A stretch of 64,000 nt of DNA from Ruegeria discodermiae (GCF_030758345.1 NZ_JAVAMO010000001.1:1240001-1304000); one strand, 5' to 3'. Counted from the stretch's first letter, positions 16,781 through 26,804 are shown. Numbers and translations: made by a program. Notes: a model not told the origin generated them from the sequence alone.

Positions 16781-18739
16781 ATGGCCCTGGATTCAAAATC
16801 CGTCTCTCTTACTTTCCCCGATGGCAATGCACGATCTTATGACGCAGGCGTCACGCCCGCGCAGGTCGCTGCCGATATCTCGACCTCACTGGCGAAAAAG
16901 GCCATCTCGGCCACGGTGAACGGCCAGCATTGGGACCTGCAATGGCCCATCGAGGCCGACGCGCAGATCGCCATTCACACCATGAAGGACGAGGAGCAGG
17001 CCAACGAACTGATCCGCCACGACCTCGCCCATATCATGGCCCGCGCCGTGCAGGAGATCTGGCCCGACACCAAGGTCACCATCGGCCCGGTCATCGAAAA
17101 CGGCTGGTATTATGATTTTGACCGCGCAGAGCCCTTCACTCCCGAAGATCTGGGCGCGATCGAAAAGAAGATGAAAGAAATCATCAACAAGCGCGAGCCC
17201 GTTACGACCGAGGTCTGGGACCGTGCCAAGGCGGTGCAGCATTACACCGACAATGACGAACCCTATAAAGTGGAGCTGATCGACGCCATTCCGGGCGACG
17301 AGCCGCTGCGCATGTACTGGCACGGCGATTGGCAGGATCTGTGCCGCGGCCCGCATTTGCAGCATACCGGTCAGGTGCCGGGTGACTCCTTCAAGTTGAT
17401 GTCCATCGCGGGCGCCTATTGGCGTGGCGACAGCAGCCGCGCAATGCTGCAGCGCATCTATGGCGTGGCCTTCACTGGCAAGGAAAAGCTCAAGGCGCAT
17501 CTGCATATGCTGGAAGAGGCCGCCAAGCGCGACCACCGCAAGCTGGGCCGCGAGATGAACCTGTTCCACATGCAAGAAGAGGCCCCGGGCCAGATATTCT
17601 GGCATCCCAATGGCTGGACGATCTACACCACCTTGCAGGACTATATGCGCCGCAAACAGCGCACGGGCGGCTATAATGAGATCAACACGCCGCAGATCGT
17701 TGACCGCAAGCTGTGGGAGGCCTCGGGCCACTGGGACAAGTACCAGGAGCATATGTTCATCGTCGAGGTCGAGGAAGAACATGCCAAGGAAAAAGCGGTC
17801 AACGCGCTCAAGCCGATGAACTGCCCGTGCCATGTGCAGGTGTTCAATCAGGGCCTGAAATCCTACCGCGACCTGCCGCTGCGGCTGGCAGAGTTCGGCT
17901 CGTGCTCGCGCTATGAGCCCTCTGGCGCGCTGCATGGCATCATGCGGGTGCGCGGGTTCACGCAGGACGACGCCCATATCTTCTGCACCGAGGATCAGAT
18001 TCAGGACGAATGCGCGAAGTTCATCAACTTTCTCGCTGATGTCTACAAGGACCTCGGCTTTGAGAAGTTCGAGATCAAGTTCGCCACCCGTCCGGAAAAG
18101 CGCGTCGGCAGCGACGAAAGCTGGGATCACGTCGAAGGCGCGTTGGAAGGCGCGATCAAGGCGACGGGTCGTGATTTCACGCTGGAACCGGGCGATGGGG
18201 CTTTTTACGGGCCCAAGCTGGATTTCTACCTGACCGACGCAATCGGACGGGTCTGGCAATGCGGCACATTCCAGGTTGACCCGAACCTGCCGGAACGGCT
18301 GGGCGCCACCTATGTCGCCGCTGATGGCTCCAAGCAACGTCCCTATATGCTGCATCGCGCCTGCCTCGGCTCGTTCGAACGCTTCATCGGCATCCTGATC
18401 GAGGAACATGCAGGCAAGTTGCCCTTCTGGTTGGCACCGCGTCAGGTGGTTGTGGCCTCGATCACCTCGGAGGCGGATGCCTATGTCAACGAGGTCGTGG
18501 CCGAGCTACGCGCCGCCGGGGTCCGGGCCGAGGCCGACATCCGCAACGAGAAGATCAACTACAAGGTTCGCGAGCATTCGGTTGGCAAGGTGCCGATCAT
18601 CTTGGCCGTTGGTCATCGCGAGGTTGAGGAGCGCACCGTCAGCGTCCGCCGTCTGGGCGAGAAAAAGACCAGCGTGCAGCCGCTGGCGGATGTAACAATT
18701 GAGCTCAAACGCGCGGCAACCCCGCCCGATCAATTGTAA
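16781..18739 (+). CDS. thrS: Threonyl-tRNA synthetase
   Basis: Charges tRNA-Thr; 652 residues. Domains in order: TGS (about 5-65), editing domain with HDLAH (His80, His84), class II catalytic core with the zinc ligand Cys in [10 protein letters not shown] (near 347) and the YGPKLDF motif, and a C-terminal anticodon-binding domain ending near 645. ATG 16781 with GAGGAG nine bases upstream is preferred over an in-frame start 93 bases earlier that adds a basic non-conserved stretch. Followed by an intrinsic terminator. Confidence 0.97.
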   Translation: MALDSKSVSLTFPDGNARSYDAGVTPAQVAADISTSLAKKAISATVNGQHWDLQWPIEADAQIAIHTMKDEEQANELIRHDLAHIMARAVQEIWPDTKVTIGPVIENGWYYDFDRAEPFTPEDLGAIEKKMKEIINKREPVTTEVWDRAKAVQHYTDNDEPYKVELIDAIPGDEPLRMYWHGDWQDLCRGPHLQHTGQVPGDSFKLMSIAGAYWRGDSSRAMLQRIYGVAFTGKEKLKAHLHMLEEAAKRDHRKLGREMNLFHMQEEAPGQIFWHPNGWTIYTTLQDYMRRKQRTGGYNEINTPQIVDRKLWEASGHWDKYQEHMFIVEVEEEHAKEKAVNALKPMNCPCHVQVFNQGLKSYRDLPLRLAEFGSCSRYEPSGALHGIMRVRGFTQDDAHIFCTEDQIQDECAKFINFLADVYKDLGFEKFEIKFATRPEKRVGSDESWDHVEGALEGAIKATGRDFTLEPGDGAFYGPKLDFYLTDAIGRVWQCGTFQVDPNLPERLGATYVAADGSKQRPYMLHRACLGSFERFIGILIEEHAGKLPFWLAPRQVVVASITSEADAYVNEVVAELRAAGVRAEADIRNEKINYKVREHSVGKVPIILAVGHREVEERTVSVRRLGEKKTSVQPLADVTIELKRAATPPDQL

Positions 18740-18761
18740 CAATCGGCAAAATCACGCGTAG

Positions 18762-18790
18762 AAACCGGCCCCCGCGCGGGTCCGGTTTTT
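18762..18790 (+). terminator. Intrinsic terminator after thrS
   Basis: AAACCGG (18762-18768) pairs with CCGGTTT (18782-18788) around a GC-rich inner segment, with T18786-18790 as T run. Located 22 bases after the thrS stop. Confidence 0.85.
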
Positions 18791-18961
18791 CATTTTTCGC
18801 CCGGATTTCCTTGATTTACACGGCATTAGGCGTACCCTTCCTATGACATTGTATGACGGGACCGTGAGGCACGGGGTCGTGAATTCAATGCTCACAGCCG
18901 AGTAGCTATGTTCTAGTCGTCACCCCAGACGAGTAAAATCACCGAAAGAGGATTTAACGAG

Positions 18962-19270
18962 ATGTCGAACTCCGCAAAAACCCTTGCAGTTGCCGGTGCG
19001 GTCGCTGCCGCACTGACCGCCACGGTCACCACCACTGCCGCCCATGCACAAGCCAAGGAAAAGTGCTATGGCGTGTCGCTGGCCGGCCAGAATGACTGCG
19101 CCGCAGGCCCGGGCACAACATGCGCCGGCACGTCGACCGTCGATTATCAGGGCAACGCCTGGACGCTGGTCGATGCAGGCACCTGCGACAAGATCGAACT
19201 GCCCAAAACAGCGGATGGCAGCGCACGCACCGGCTCGCTTGAGCCGCTGGATCGCGACCTGCCGGCATAA
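18962..19270 (+). CDS. bufA1: BufA1-type bufferin precursor (DUF2282)
   Basis: 102-residue exported peptide precursor. A signal sequence (about 1-29, ending AHA) precedes a mature part with four cysteines at 35, 46, 54 and 75 in the family pattern [19 protein letters not shown] and DAGTCDK. Family members (formerly DUF2282, bufferins) are ribosomally made peptides. Their central cysteines are modified by a BufB/BufC enzyme pair, giving a periplasmic copper-binding product. The bufB, bufC and DoxX genes follow in the same direction. A strong hairpin right after the gene separates it from bufB. Start supported by AGAGGA upstream. Confidence 0.9.
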   Translation: MSNSAKTLAVAGAVAAALTATVTTTAAHAQAKEKCYGVSLAGQNDCAAGPGTTCAGTSTVDYQGNAWTLVDAGTCDKIELPKTADGSARTGSLEPLDRDLPA

Positions 19271-19288
19271 GCTATACATCGAGTGTCG

Positions 19289-19323
19289 AGGGGCGGGCGT
19301 CATATCACCGCCCGCCCCTTTTT
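19289..19323 (+). terminator. Terminator between bufA1 and bufB
   Basis: AGGGGCGGGCG (19289-19299) and CGCCCGCCCCT (19309-19319) form a perfect 11-bp stem with a 9-base loop, followed by TTTTTA. It lies 18 bases after the bufA1 stop and 40 bases before the bufB start. Partial read-through would give much more precursor than enzyme. Confidence 0.85.
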
Positions 19324-19362
19324 ATTGATCGGCTCATTCATGGACAGGCGGAGGATGCCCCG

Positions 19363-20220
19363 ATGCTGGACAATTCGCTCAGATCGAACCGCCTGCCCTC
19401 TGCCGCAGGGGTAGGCTACAAACCCCAGCATTTTGCGCAGATCCTGGAGGACGCCGCGCCGGTTGGCTGGCTGGAAATCCATGCCGAGAACTATATGGGC
19501 GATGGCGGGCGGCCCCTGGCACAGCTGCGCCACCTTTCCGAACAGTTTCCCATTTCCGTTCATGGCGTTGGCCTGTCGATCGGGGGCGAGATGCCGCTGG
19601 ATGCCGATCATCTGGCCCGGCTGAAACATCTGGTCGGCTGGCTGAACCCGGCCAGCTTTTCCGAACATCTGGCCTGGTCCACCCATGACAGCCACTTCCT
19701 GAATGACCTGCTGCCGCTGCCCTATACCGATGCAACGCTCGCCCGCATCTGCGATCACATCGATCAAGTGCAGGAGGTTCTGGGCCGTTCCATGCTGCTG
19801 GAGAATCCCTCCAGCTATCTGGCCTTTGCCGAAAGCACCTGGTCCGAGCCCAATTTCCTGCGCGAGCTCGCCCGGCGGACCGGCTGCGGATTGCTGCTGG
19901 ATGTGAACAATGTCTTTGTCTCAGCCACCAATCTGGATTTCTCACCGCAAGAATATATCGACGCCTACCCGCTGGAAAAGGTGGGCGAAATCCATCTGGG
20001 CGGCCATGACGAGGATGAGGATGACCACGGTCACCCGCTGCTGATCGACAGCCATGGCCGCGAGGTGGTCGACCCGGTCTGGGCGTTGCTGGACTATGTG
20101 CTGGAACGTTCCGGTCCAAAGCCCGTTCTGGTGGAATGGGACACCGATGTGCCCGACTGGCCCGTTCTGCAGGCCGAAGCCGCGCGCGCCCATGCGGCGC
20201 TGGAGCGTATCCCGGCATGA
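19363..20220 (+). CDS. bufB: BufB, multinuclear iron-dependent oxidase (DUF692)
   Basis: 285-residue TIM-barrel enzyme of the MNIO (DUF692) family, which modifies cysteines of partner peptides using an iron cluster. Metal-ligand motifs characteristic of the family are all visible: [65 protein letters not shown] and LVEWDTD. ATG 19363 has GGAGG eight bases upstream. It ends with ATGA overlap to bufC. The substrate is presumably the BufA1 peptide encoded just before it. Confidence 0.93.
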   Translation: MLDNSLRSNRLPSAAGVGYKPQHFAQILEDAAPVGWLEIHAENYMGDGGRPLAQLRHLSEQFPISVHGVGLSIGGEMPLDADHLARLKHLVGWLNPASFSEHLAWSTHDSHFLNDLLPLPYTDATLARICDHIDQVQEVLGRSMLLENPSSYLAFAESTWSEPNFLRELARRTGCGLLLDVNNVFVSATNLDFSPQEYIDAYPLEKVGEIHLGGHDEDEDDHGHPLLIDSHGREVVDPVWALLDYVLERSGPKPVLVEWDTDVPDWPVLQAEAARAHAALERIPA

Positions 20221-20978
20221 GCGTCAACCAATCCACCTTTCACACCGCGCTGCTGGACCCGGCGCAGCCGGTTCCGGACGGGCTGTTTGATGCCGAAACC
20301 CGTCCTGCAGGGCGGCGGTTCAGCGTCTATCGCAACAATGTCGCCGTGTCGCTGACCGAGGCGACGCACCAGGCGTTTCCCATCATCACCAAATTGCTGG
20401 GACCGAAGAACATGGACGGTCTGGCCGGTCTGTTCCTGCGCCGTCATCCGCCCTCTTCTCCGCTGATGATGTTCTATGGCGAGGAGTTTCCCCAGTTTCT
20501 GGCGAACATGGAGCAGCTCTCGCACCTGGGTTACCTGCCGGATGTGGCGCGGCTCGAACTGGCGCTGCGCCGCTCCTATCACGCCGCTGACAGCACCGGG
20601 ATCGACCCGCAGGCGTTGGCCATCGAGCCGGAAACGCTGATGGCGGCGACCGTGGAATTTGCCCCAGCAATGGAAATGCTGCGCTCGCCCTGGCCGGTTC
20701 ACGCGATCTGGCGCTTCAACACCGAGGCGGACGCGCCTGCACCACAACCGCAGGCGCAGGACATATTGATCACGCGCCCTGAGTTTGACCCAATCCCGCA
20801 TCTGCTTCCCCCCGGCGGCGCGGACTGGATCGCGGCCCTGCAGGCAGGGCAAACCATCGGCACGGCCCATGAGACGGCGCTTGCCGCAAATCCCGATTTC
20901 GACCTCGGCGCCACTCTCGCCCTGCTTTTGCAGGGCGGCGCCATTACCACTCTGAATACGGAAAGGCTGGACAGATGA
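20217..20978 (+). CDS. bufC: BufC, partner protein of the MNIO enzyme (DUF2063)
   Basis: 253-residue protein. The N-terminal HvfC/BufC-type DUF2063 domain is recognised by [23 protein letters not shown] and the following [35 protein letters not shown] region. In the family it presents the precursor to BufB. The start ATG overlaps the bufB stop by ATGA; the stop overlaps the DoxX gene start by ATGA, so bufB, bufC and the DoxX gene are coupled. An in-frame start 81 bases upstream would lie inside bufB and is not used. The C-terminal part is variable in length among relatives. Confidence 0.9.
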   Translation: MSVNQSTFHTALLDPAQPVPDGLFDAETRPAGRRFSVYRNNVAVSLTEATHQAFPIITKLLGPKNMDGLAGLFLRRHPPSSPLMMFYGEEFPQFLANMEQLSHLGYLPDVARLELALRRSYHAADSTGIDPQALAIEPETLMAATVEFAPAMEMLRSPWPVHAIWRFNTEADAPAPQPQAQDILITRPEFDPIPHLLPPGGADWIAALQAGQTIGTAHETALAANPDFDLGATLALLLQGGAITTLNTERLDR

Positions 20979-21493
20979 CTGCCCTGATAACGCTTTATAA
21001 TGATGTTTTCGACAGGTTGGATAAACCCTCGGAATTCGTGATCCCAACCCTTGCGCGTCTGGTCTTTATCGCCATCTTTATCTACTACTACTGGAACTCC
21101 GCCATGCTGAAGATCGACGGCTCGATCTTTTCGCCCTCAGCGGGCGCATTTGGTCAGATGTTCCCGCATGCGGCAGAGGCGGTTCTGTATGATGTGACCA
21201 AAATCACCTTCTTCCAGCGGATCGTGATCTTCTTCGGCACCGTTGCCGAGTTTGTTCTGCCCGCTCTGCTGCTTATCGGGCTTCTGACGCGGGTAGCAGC
21301 TTTGGGCATGATCGGCTTCACATGGGTTCAGACGCTTGTCGATGTCTATGGCCACAATGTTCCTTTTGGTGGGCTTTTTGACAATGCCATCACGCTGGCC
21401 GATCAGCGCGTGATGTGGACCTTCCTGTTCCTTGTCATCGTGATCAAGGGCCCCGGCCCGCTGTCGATCGACCGCTTACTGCGCCTGCGCTAG
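20975..21493 (+). CDS. DoxX-family membrane protein of the bufferin operon
   Basis: 172-residue inner-membrane protein of the DoxX family with four predicted membrane segments (about 25-42, 75-98, 105-125, 140-160). DoxX-like genes often close HvfABCD/bufferin operons (HvfD position). Its start overlaps the bufC stop by ATGA. Role unproven; a redox link to quinones or peptide oxidation has been suggested for the family. Convergent with the next gene, three bases between stops. Confidence 0.85.
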   Translation: MTALITLYNDVFDRLDKPSEFVIPTLARLVFIAIFIYYYWNSAMLKIDGSIFSPSAGAFGQMFPHAAEAVLYDVTKITFFQRIVIFFGTVAEFVLPALLLIGLLTRVAALGMIGFTWVQTLVDVYGHNVPFGGLFDNAITLADQRVMWTFLFLVIVIKGPGPLSIDRLLRLR

Positions 21494-21496
21494 GAC

Positions 21497-21865
21497 TCAG
21501 AAATGCGCCTTGGGTTCATCGGGTTTACCTGCCTTCACGGCCAACAGCCCGGCCACACCGGCAAACGCAATCGGGAACATCGTGAACGCGTTGAACCCAA
21601 AGGCGTGATACATTCCTGCTGCTGAGACCAGCAGCAGAATCCCGCCCCAAAGTGCTCGCGCCCGTGCCATGGCGCCACCGGCGATGGCCAGCAAGGGGGC
21701 GAAGATGGACATGGTCTGGATCAACTGCGTGTTGGTGACCTGATTGAACAGCCCGTCGACCTCACCGAAATGGCGAACCGCCTCGACATAGCCAAAGCTA
21801 AAAAAGCCGACGATCATCCCGATCACCCCGGCGATTATTCCCAATACCGATGCGGCACTGCGCAT
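21497..21865 (-). CDS. Small four-helix membrane protein
   Basis: 122 residues with four hydrophobic segments (about 5-25, 50-68, 70-90, 93-110) and a short charged C-terminus. Resembles small uncharacterised membrane proteins of the DUF4064 sort, but I cannot assign a family with confidence. It converges on the bufferin operon and may be unrelated to it. AGGAGGTGACTC stands just upstream of the ATG. Confidence 0.6.
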   Translation of the reverse strand: MRSAASVLGIIAGVIGMIVGFFSFGYVEAVRHFGEVDGLFNQVTNTQLIQTMSIFAPLLAIAGGAMARARALWGGILLLVSAAGMYHAFGFNAFTMFPIAFAGVAGLLAVKAGKPDEPKAHF

Positions 21866-21906
21866 GAGTCACCTCCTGTTGCGGTTCTGAGCAGATAGGA
21901 ACGCTC

Positions 21907-22224
21907 TCACGCCACGCCAAGGGCCGCGCGTGTCTCAGCGCTCCAGCCGAGAAACAGATCATCGCCCCGCGCGATCAGCGGACGCTTCATCAGGGTCGGG
22001 TAGGTCTTCAGCAGGTGCAGCGGCGGCTTTTCACGCTCGGAGGCATCCAGTTGCCGCCATGTGGTCGAGCGTGTATTGACCAGCGCCGCGCCAAAATCCG
22101 CCAATGCGCGGGTTAGTACTGCCTCTGAGATGCCGCTTTCACGAACATCCACAAATTCAGCATCCGGAAGCGATTTCAATGCTTTACGACAGGTATCGCA
22201 AGTTTTCAGACCGTAGAGTTTCAT
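21907..22224 (-). CDS. ArsC/Spx-family thioredoxin-fold protein
   Basis: 105-residue ArsC-family protein (YffB/Spx-like). The N-terminal MKLYGLKTCDTCRKA carries a CxxC at Cys9 and Cys12; arsenate reductases of this family use the first cysteine. The C-terminal half has the conserved LMKRPLIARGDDLFLGW strand. True ArsC proteins have extra arginines not clearly placed here, so a reductase of unknown target is equally possible. No ars genes are adjacent. Confidence 0.82.
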   Translation of the reverse strand: MKLYGLKTCDTCRKALKSLPDAEFVDVRESGISEAVLTRALADFGAALVNTRSTTWRQLDASEREKPPLHLLKTYPTLMKRPLIARGDDLFLGWSAETRAALGVA

Positions 22225-22444
22225 GCCATCTCCTTGTTGTTAAGAGCAAATATCCGGCATTTGGTCGCGATACATCCCCTTTTCCTTGATTTTTGAGGGC
22301 ACCGTGCAATCTTGTAGCCGGTGCAACCCAAACGCGATGCCTTCGCCAGTGTCTGACATGGCTTGGCAAGCGGGTTTGCGGCTGTGCTGTCGACCTCCCC
22401 GCCAATTTAGGGGTCACGTGGAAGTTTAGAAGGAGACACGGGAC

Positions 22445-22651
22445 ATGCCGACCGGCACCGTGAAGTGGTTCAATTCAACCAAAGGCTACGGCTTTATCGC
22501 CCCTGATGACGGGGGCAAGGATGTGTTTGTTCATATCTCGGCGGTCGAGCGCTCGGGAATGACCGGCCTCGCCGACAATCAAAAGATCTCGTATGAGCTT
22601 ATCGACGGCCGTGATGGACGTCAGATGGCCGGAGACCTCAAGGCCACATAA
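22445..22651 (+). CDS. Cold-shock domain protein
   Basis: 68-residue single cold-shock domain that binds single-stranded nucleic acid. RNP1 (KGYGFI, 13-18) and RNP2 (VFVHIS) are intact, with the typical GTVKWFN start. A leader of about 220 bases precedes the gene, as often found for CspA-type genes whose mRNA folds with temperature. AAGGAG lies nine bases before the ATG. Confidence 0.93.
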   Translation: MPTGTVKWFNSTKGYGFIAPDDGGKDVFVHISAVERSGMTGLADNQKISYELIDGRDGRQMAGDLKAT

Positions 22652-22973
22652 GGCTCTGCGGTGCCCCGGAATTAGACGGGGTACCGCCCACTTGCGACAT
22701 GCGGGCAGGTCACCCACCGCGCAGGATTGCTTCGAATTCGCGCCATTCGCGCGCCGACAGGCCCGGGTTTTCCTGGCTGACTTCTTCGCCCCGCAGCATG
22801 CGCCATAGCCAGTGCAAGAGACCCGCCAACCCTCGCTATGAATGAGGGAGCATTGGAGAGAAGGTCATCAACCATGCAGTGACCCTGCATGTTTGATGTG
22901 AGCCCCAAACGGTCTCCGGCTGCGCTGCGCGCCAGTGGCCCCCATTGCGGCGAACACTTCTCACCCGGGTCGC
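22652..22973. other. Intergenic region with a possible 29-39 residue small ORF
   Basis: No recognised gene in 322 bases. On the minus strand a frame from ATG 22799 (or TTG 22829) to the stop at 22710-22712 would encode a 29 (39) residue peptide rich in Glu/Arg. It includes LSAREWREFEAIL, which reads like a helical protein segment. In the same frame an upstream ATG run is cut by TAG. Real coding is uncertain; nothing else seen. Confidence 0.3.
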
Positions 22974-23924
22974 TCAAAGCCCCCAATTGAACCCCGTAGC
23001 TTGTTCCGACACGTCCCACAGCTTGACCATGACCGGTTTGTCATAGGCATGGGGATTGAGCGTTCCCCTGCCAACCGGGCCAACGAATTGCGCGCGGCCT
23101 GTTGGACCGTAGAGCGCCCGCTGCTCCAGCCCTTCTTCGTTGGCGCACATCACTTCCGGCCAAGAGCCTTTCTCTGCTGATTGCACCATGGGCGACAACG
23201 ACATGAGCCCAAACATTATCCGCGTCGCCAGGTTGCCGCTGGTCGTGATAAGCGATGTCCGTGACGAGCCGGGGTGGCAAACGTAAACCTCGACATCAGT
23301 TCTGCCTGCCGCAACCAGCCGATCCTGCAACTCATAGGCGAACATCATCTGCGCCAGCTTGCTTTGCGCGTAGGTGCGGTTCTGGTGATAATTCTTGTCC
23401 CAGTTCATATCGTCGAACTGGATGGTCTTGATGCCCATATTGTAACCAAGGCTGCTGACAACCACGATCCGGCCCTTCGACCTTTCGACCCGCTCAAACA
23501 GCAGCCCGCACAGCAGAAAGTGGCCATAGTGGTTGGTTCCCAACATACTCTCGTGACCGTCGACGGTGAGCTTTTGCGTCGGCACCTGCGCGATTGCAGC
23601 GTTGCAAATGAGAGCGTCGATGCGCTGAACGGTCTTCAATATCTCGGGCACGGCTTCACGCACGCTGGCGAGAGAGGCAAGGTCCATGCGGATAAAGCTC
23701 ACCTCGGCCTCGCTGCCAAACTCGTTTTTCAGTTCCGCAACAGCGGCCTGAGACTTCTCAACCGAGCGGTTCAACATCACGACCTTTGCGCCTTTGTTCA
23801 GCAGCGTGCGCGCTGCCTGAAAGCCCGCGCCTGCGTTGGCACCGGTGATGAGGTAGGTTTTGCCCATCAGGTCACCGAGGCGATCTGGCATCCAACCCTG
23901 GGGTCCAAATGTTGTATCCGGCAT
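22974..23924 (-). CDS. Short-chain dehydrogenase/reductase
   Basis: 316-residue SDR resembling the retinol dehydrogenase / protochlorophyllide reductase-like branch. The Rossmann motif TGANAGAG is at 27-34, NAA at 108-110, the active serine near 157-158, and YAQSK with Tyr185 and Lys189. It is divergent from an AraC-type regulator with about 170 bases between, a common arrangement for a regulated oxidoreductase. Substrate unknown. An internal ATG at residue 12 or 20 could also serve as start. Confidence 0.88.
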   Translation of the reverse strand: MPDTTFGPQGWMPDRLGDLMGKTYLITGANAGAGFQAARTLLNKGAKVVMLNRSVEKSQAAVAELKNEFGSEAEVSFIRMDLASLASVREAVPEILKTVQRIDALICNAAIAQVPTQKLTVDGHESMLGTNHYGHFLLCGLLFERVERSKGRIVVVSSLGYNMGIKTIQFDDMNWDKNYHQNRTYAQSKLAQMMFAYELQDRLVAAGRTDVEVYVCHPGSSRTSLITTSGNLATRIMFGLMSLSPMVQSAEKGSWPEVMCANEEGLEQRALYGPTGRAQFVGPVGRGTLNPHAYDKPVMVKLWDVSEQATGFNWGL

Positions 23925-24093
23925 TGTCTTGCTCCGTTTGACTCCTGCACAGAGGCCGCGCGATTTGTGTAACTCCGCTGGAAATGCAGATAATTCTCGT
24001 ATGCGCTCAAAAACAGACGGATTAGTCGCAATTACTTGCCTGATTGTATCAAGATAGTTGCGAGAGCTGACCTGAGGCTTTTAGATCTCCCGC

Positions 24094-24987
24094 ATGAGAA
24101 AAGACCAGATCAAGCAACTTATCGCAGGCCGAACCGATAGGGATGGCGTGACGGATACAGGCATCAAGGGCGTGCGCCTGTTCCGGGCCACGCAAGCAAT
24201 TTCATGTGTTCCGGCCGTCTATGAACCCTGCGTCGTGGCCATCGTAAGCGGGACAAAGGAAGCGGTTCTGGATGGTCACAGATATCTCTACGATGACAGT
24301 CAGTACCTGTGCTGCCCGATGTCGATGCCTGTCAAAGCCGGGACACCCTCCGCCTCGCATACCTCCCCTCTCTACGGTGTGCTGATCTCGCTGGACCAGC
24401 GCGTGATGATGGAGTTGGCCATGGAGATGGAGGATGCCGGAGGCGCCCTGCCTAGCGTCAAAGGAGAGTTACGGACACAAAGGATCAGACTTGCGAGGTG
24501 GGATCACGGTTTCACCGATGCGCTGCTGCGACTGTTGCAGCTTGGAGCCAGCCAGACGGATACGGCGGTTCTGGGTGAGGCGCGGCTTCGGGAATTGTAC
24601 TACGCGATCCTGAAGGGCGAAGCGGGCATCTTTGCCAGGCAGGCCTTCGGTGCTGGCAACGCCATCGCTCGTTCCATCGCACATATGTCTTCAAATCTGG
24701 CCGCACCGATCTCGATCGATGACATGGCAACCCGCGCAGGCATGAGCCGGGCTGTCTTTCATCGCAAGTTCAAGCAGGTCACGACGATGGCCCCGATCCA
24801 ATTCGTCAAATCGATGCGCCTGAACAACGCCGCGATGAAGATTGCAGCAGGCATGACGATTAACGAAGCCGCGATGGAGGTAGGCTACGTTAGCCCGTCC
24901 CAGTTCAGCCGTGAGTTCAAAAACATGTATGGGCAGTCGCCAAGGCAGTGGGTCAAGGCTCAGAAAATTCCGATGGGAATATCTTGA
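24094..24987 (+). CDS. AraC-family transcriptional regulator
   Basis: 297 residues. The N-terminal half is the AraC_N type sensor found in regulators of oxidoreductase genes (SGTKEAVLDGHRYLYDDSQYL near 50-70). The C-terminal HTH_18 domain (about 195-292) has two helix-turn-helix units: SIDDMATRAGMSRAVFHRKF and TINEAAMEVGYVSPSQFSRE. It is transcribed away from the SDR gene, its probable target. Ligand unknown. Confidence 0.9.
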   Translation: MRKDQIKQLIAGRTDRDGVTDTGIKGVRLFRATQAISCVPAVYEPCVVAIVSGTKEAVLDGHRYLYDDSQYLCCPMSMPVKAGTPSASHTSPLYGVLISLDQRVMMELAMEMEDAGGALPSVKGELRTQRIRLARWDHGFTDALLRLLQLGASQTDTAVLGEARLRELYYAILKGEAGIFARQAFGAGNAIARSIAHMSSNLAAPISIDDMATRAGMSRAVFHRKFKQVTTMAPIQFVKSMRLNNAAMKIAAGMTINEAAMEVGYVSPSQFSREFKNMYGQSPRQWVKAQKIPMGIS

Positions 24988-25160
24988 GGTGGCGCTCGCG
25001 GTCGGAGAGCGGGCCGCGATCGAACCAATGCGAACAACGCTTCGTTGCACATCTCGGAAACTGCGGGCTTGGTCTTCGCCGAAATGGACTCTGCTCATCG
25101 TCTTTCTCCTCAGTTGAAGAACAGACCAAGTTCAAATCGGGTATTTTTCAGGGGAGCGAG

Positions 25161-25643
25161 TCAATAGCTACGCCTTAGATACTCGTGCAAATCGCATTTT
25201 GGGTCGACTGAGCGCAGTGACCTTTCATTGATCAAAGACCAGGAAGCCAGGTCCAAACTGGGAAAAAACGTGTCGGCATCTTGGACCTGGATTTCGACCT
25301 CGGAAATCATCAACCTATTCGCGAGCGGGATCATCTCTTGGTAAATCCGTGCGCCTCCGATGCCATAAATCCGATCATATCCCATATCGGAAGCAATCTG
25401 GACGGCTGAGGCCACGGAGGGTGCCACAAATTCGGCAGCATCAGACTGTGAAGAGACAACGATATTCAGGCGTTTTGGCAGCGGCTTTACCGGAAGGCTT
25501 TCCCATGTGTTACGTCCCATGATCAGCGCGCCGCCGAGCGTTTCCCGCTGGAATGACTTCAGGTCCTCGGGAAGGTGCCATGGGATCTCGCCATTCCGGC
25601 CGATTGCTCCGTTTCCGTCACGCGCCACGATCAACGTAATCAT
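25161..25643 (-). CDS. folA: Dihydrofolate reductase
   Basis: 160 residues, standard DHFR length. The start MITLIVARDGNGAIGRNGE and the next IPWHLPEDLKSFQRET give the folate-binding Trp and acidic residue; GALIMGRNTWESL and YGIGGARIYQEMI are the NADPH-binding motifs. It begins three bases after the thyA stop, so the two are one unit supplying and recycling folate for dTMP synthesis. Confidence 0.96.
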   Translation of the reverse strand: MITLIVARDGNGAIGRNGEIPWHLPEDLKSFQRETLGGALIMGRNTWESLPVKPLPKRLNIVVSSQSDAAEFVAPSVASAVQIASDMGYDRIYGIGGARIYQEMIPLANRLMISEVEIQVQDADTFFPSLDLASWSLINERSLRSVDPKCDLHEYLRRSY

Positions 25644-25646
25644 TGT

Positions 25647-26480
25647 CTAGACCGCCACTGGCGCGCGGATCGCAGGGTCGGGATCGTAGCCAAGGATCTC
25701 AAAATCCTCGTAGCGGAAATCAAAGATGGACGACACATCGCGCTTGATCCGGATCGTTGGCAGCGCCTTGGGCGTGCGCGTAAGCTGCAATTTCACCTGA
25801 TCAATATGGTTGGAGTATATGTGGGCATCCCCGATGGTGTGCACAAAGTCACCCGCTTCATAGCCAGTGACATGCGCGAGCATCACAAGCAGCAGCGCAT
25901 AAGAAGCAATGTTAAACGGAACACCAAGGAACATGTCGGCTGATCGCTGATAGAGCTGTAGATGCATGCGACCGTTCAAGACCCGAACTTGCCACATTGT
26001 ATGGCAAGGAGGGAGCGCCATGCGTGGCACATCTCCGGGATTCCAGGCAGAGACAATCAGGCGGCGACTATCAGGCGTGGCCTTTATGGTCTCGACCAAC
26101 TGCGCGATCTGATCAACGCCCTTCCCGAAATAGAGGGGCTCACCATCGCTCACCTGCCCCGTTGGCTGAAGAGTGGGAAAAGCGCGCCATTGATGGCCAT
26201 ATACGGGGCCAAGATCCCCGTTTTCGTCAGCCCACTCGTCCCAAATCGTGACACCGTTATCGTTCAGATATCGGATATTGGTGTCACCGGCCAAGAACCA
26301 TAGAAGTTCATGAATGATCGATCGCAAATGCAGCTTCTTGGTTGTTACCAAAGGAAAACCGTCCGCGAGCCGATAGCGCGACTGCATGCCGAATAACGAG
26401 ACTGTGCCGGTCCCCGTGCGGTCAGTCGATTCCTCACCAGTTTCCAGAATGGTGTTCAATGCATCGAGATACTGCTGCAA
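25647..26480 (-). CDS. thyA: Thymidylate synthase
   Basis: Methylates dUMP to dTMP. Hallmarks are [11 protein letters not shown] near the N-terminus, LPPCHTMWQ with the catalytic Cys, and [22 protein letters not shown]. The start is debatable: an in-frame GTG at 26504 gives 285 residues, but a TTG at 26480 has GAGG at six bases and aligns with the usual ThyA beginning (MxQYLxxxxxIL), so I prefer the TTG, 277 residues. Located directly before folA. Confidence 0.93.
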   Translation of the reverse strand: MQQYLDALNTILETGEESTDRTGTGTVSLFGMQSRYRLADGFPLVTTKKLHLRSIIHELLWFLAGDTNIRYLNDNGVTIWDEWADENGDLGPVYGHQWRAFPTLQPTGQVSDGEPLYFGKGVDQIAQLVETIKATPDSRRLIVSAWNPGDVPRMALPPCHTMWQVRVLNGRMHLQLYQRSADMFLGVPFNIASYALLLVMLAHVTGYEAGDFVHTIGDAHIYSNHIDQVKLQLTRTPKALPTIRIKRDVSSIFDFRYEDFEILGYDPDPAIRAPVAV

Positions 26481-26603
26481 CTTTGCCCTCGTCTTTCTTT
26501 CCACTGCTCGGGCATCAGCCCGAAGCTCATATCATAGTGCAATCACATCTACGCCTACGCGAACTTGCCCCCGGAACGAGAAGGCCGACGCGACACATCT
26601 ATA

Positions 26604-26804
26604 TCAGGCAGCACCTAAACCTCCCCGTTTGAGAAGCCCACCCAGCTCAACAACGGGGAACAGGACCCGGACAAACCCGTGATCAAGCACCGAATGCGCG
26701 GAGAAGAGCCGCGGGTCGGACCCTTCGGACACCGCGCGCCGAGTCGGAACAGTCTGTCCGTACCGTTCTTCGATTTCCCTGCGTTGTTCGGTCGACAGCG
26801 ACAT
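26604..26804 (-). CDS. Small hypothetical protein
   Basis: 66 residues, beginning MSLSTEQRREIEERYG and ending in a Gly/Leu-rich tail. The ATG at 26804 is preceded by GGGGAGGGGG, a strong ribosome site. A longer ORF runs upstream through the next region, but that part is antisense to the lipoprotein gene and not protein-like. The N-terminal section looks helical and charged. No function recognised. Confidence 0.55.
   Translation of the reverse strand: MSLSTEQRREIEERYGQTVPTRRAVSEGSDPRLFSAHSVLDHGFVRVLFPVVELGGLLKRGGLGAA

Noticed and set aside
16886-18409. 507-codon minus-strand frame
   Set aside because: Lies wholly inside thrS on the opposite strand, without any family motif; a shadow of GC-rich codon bias.
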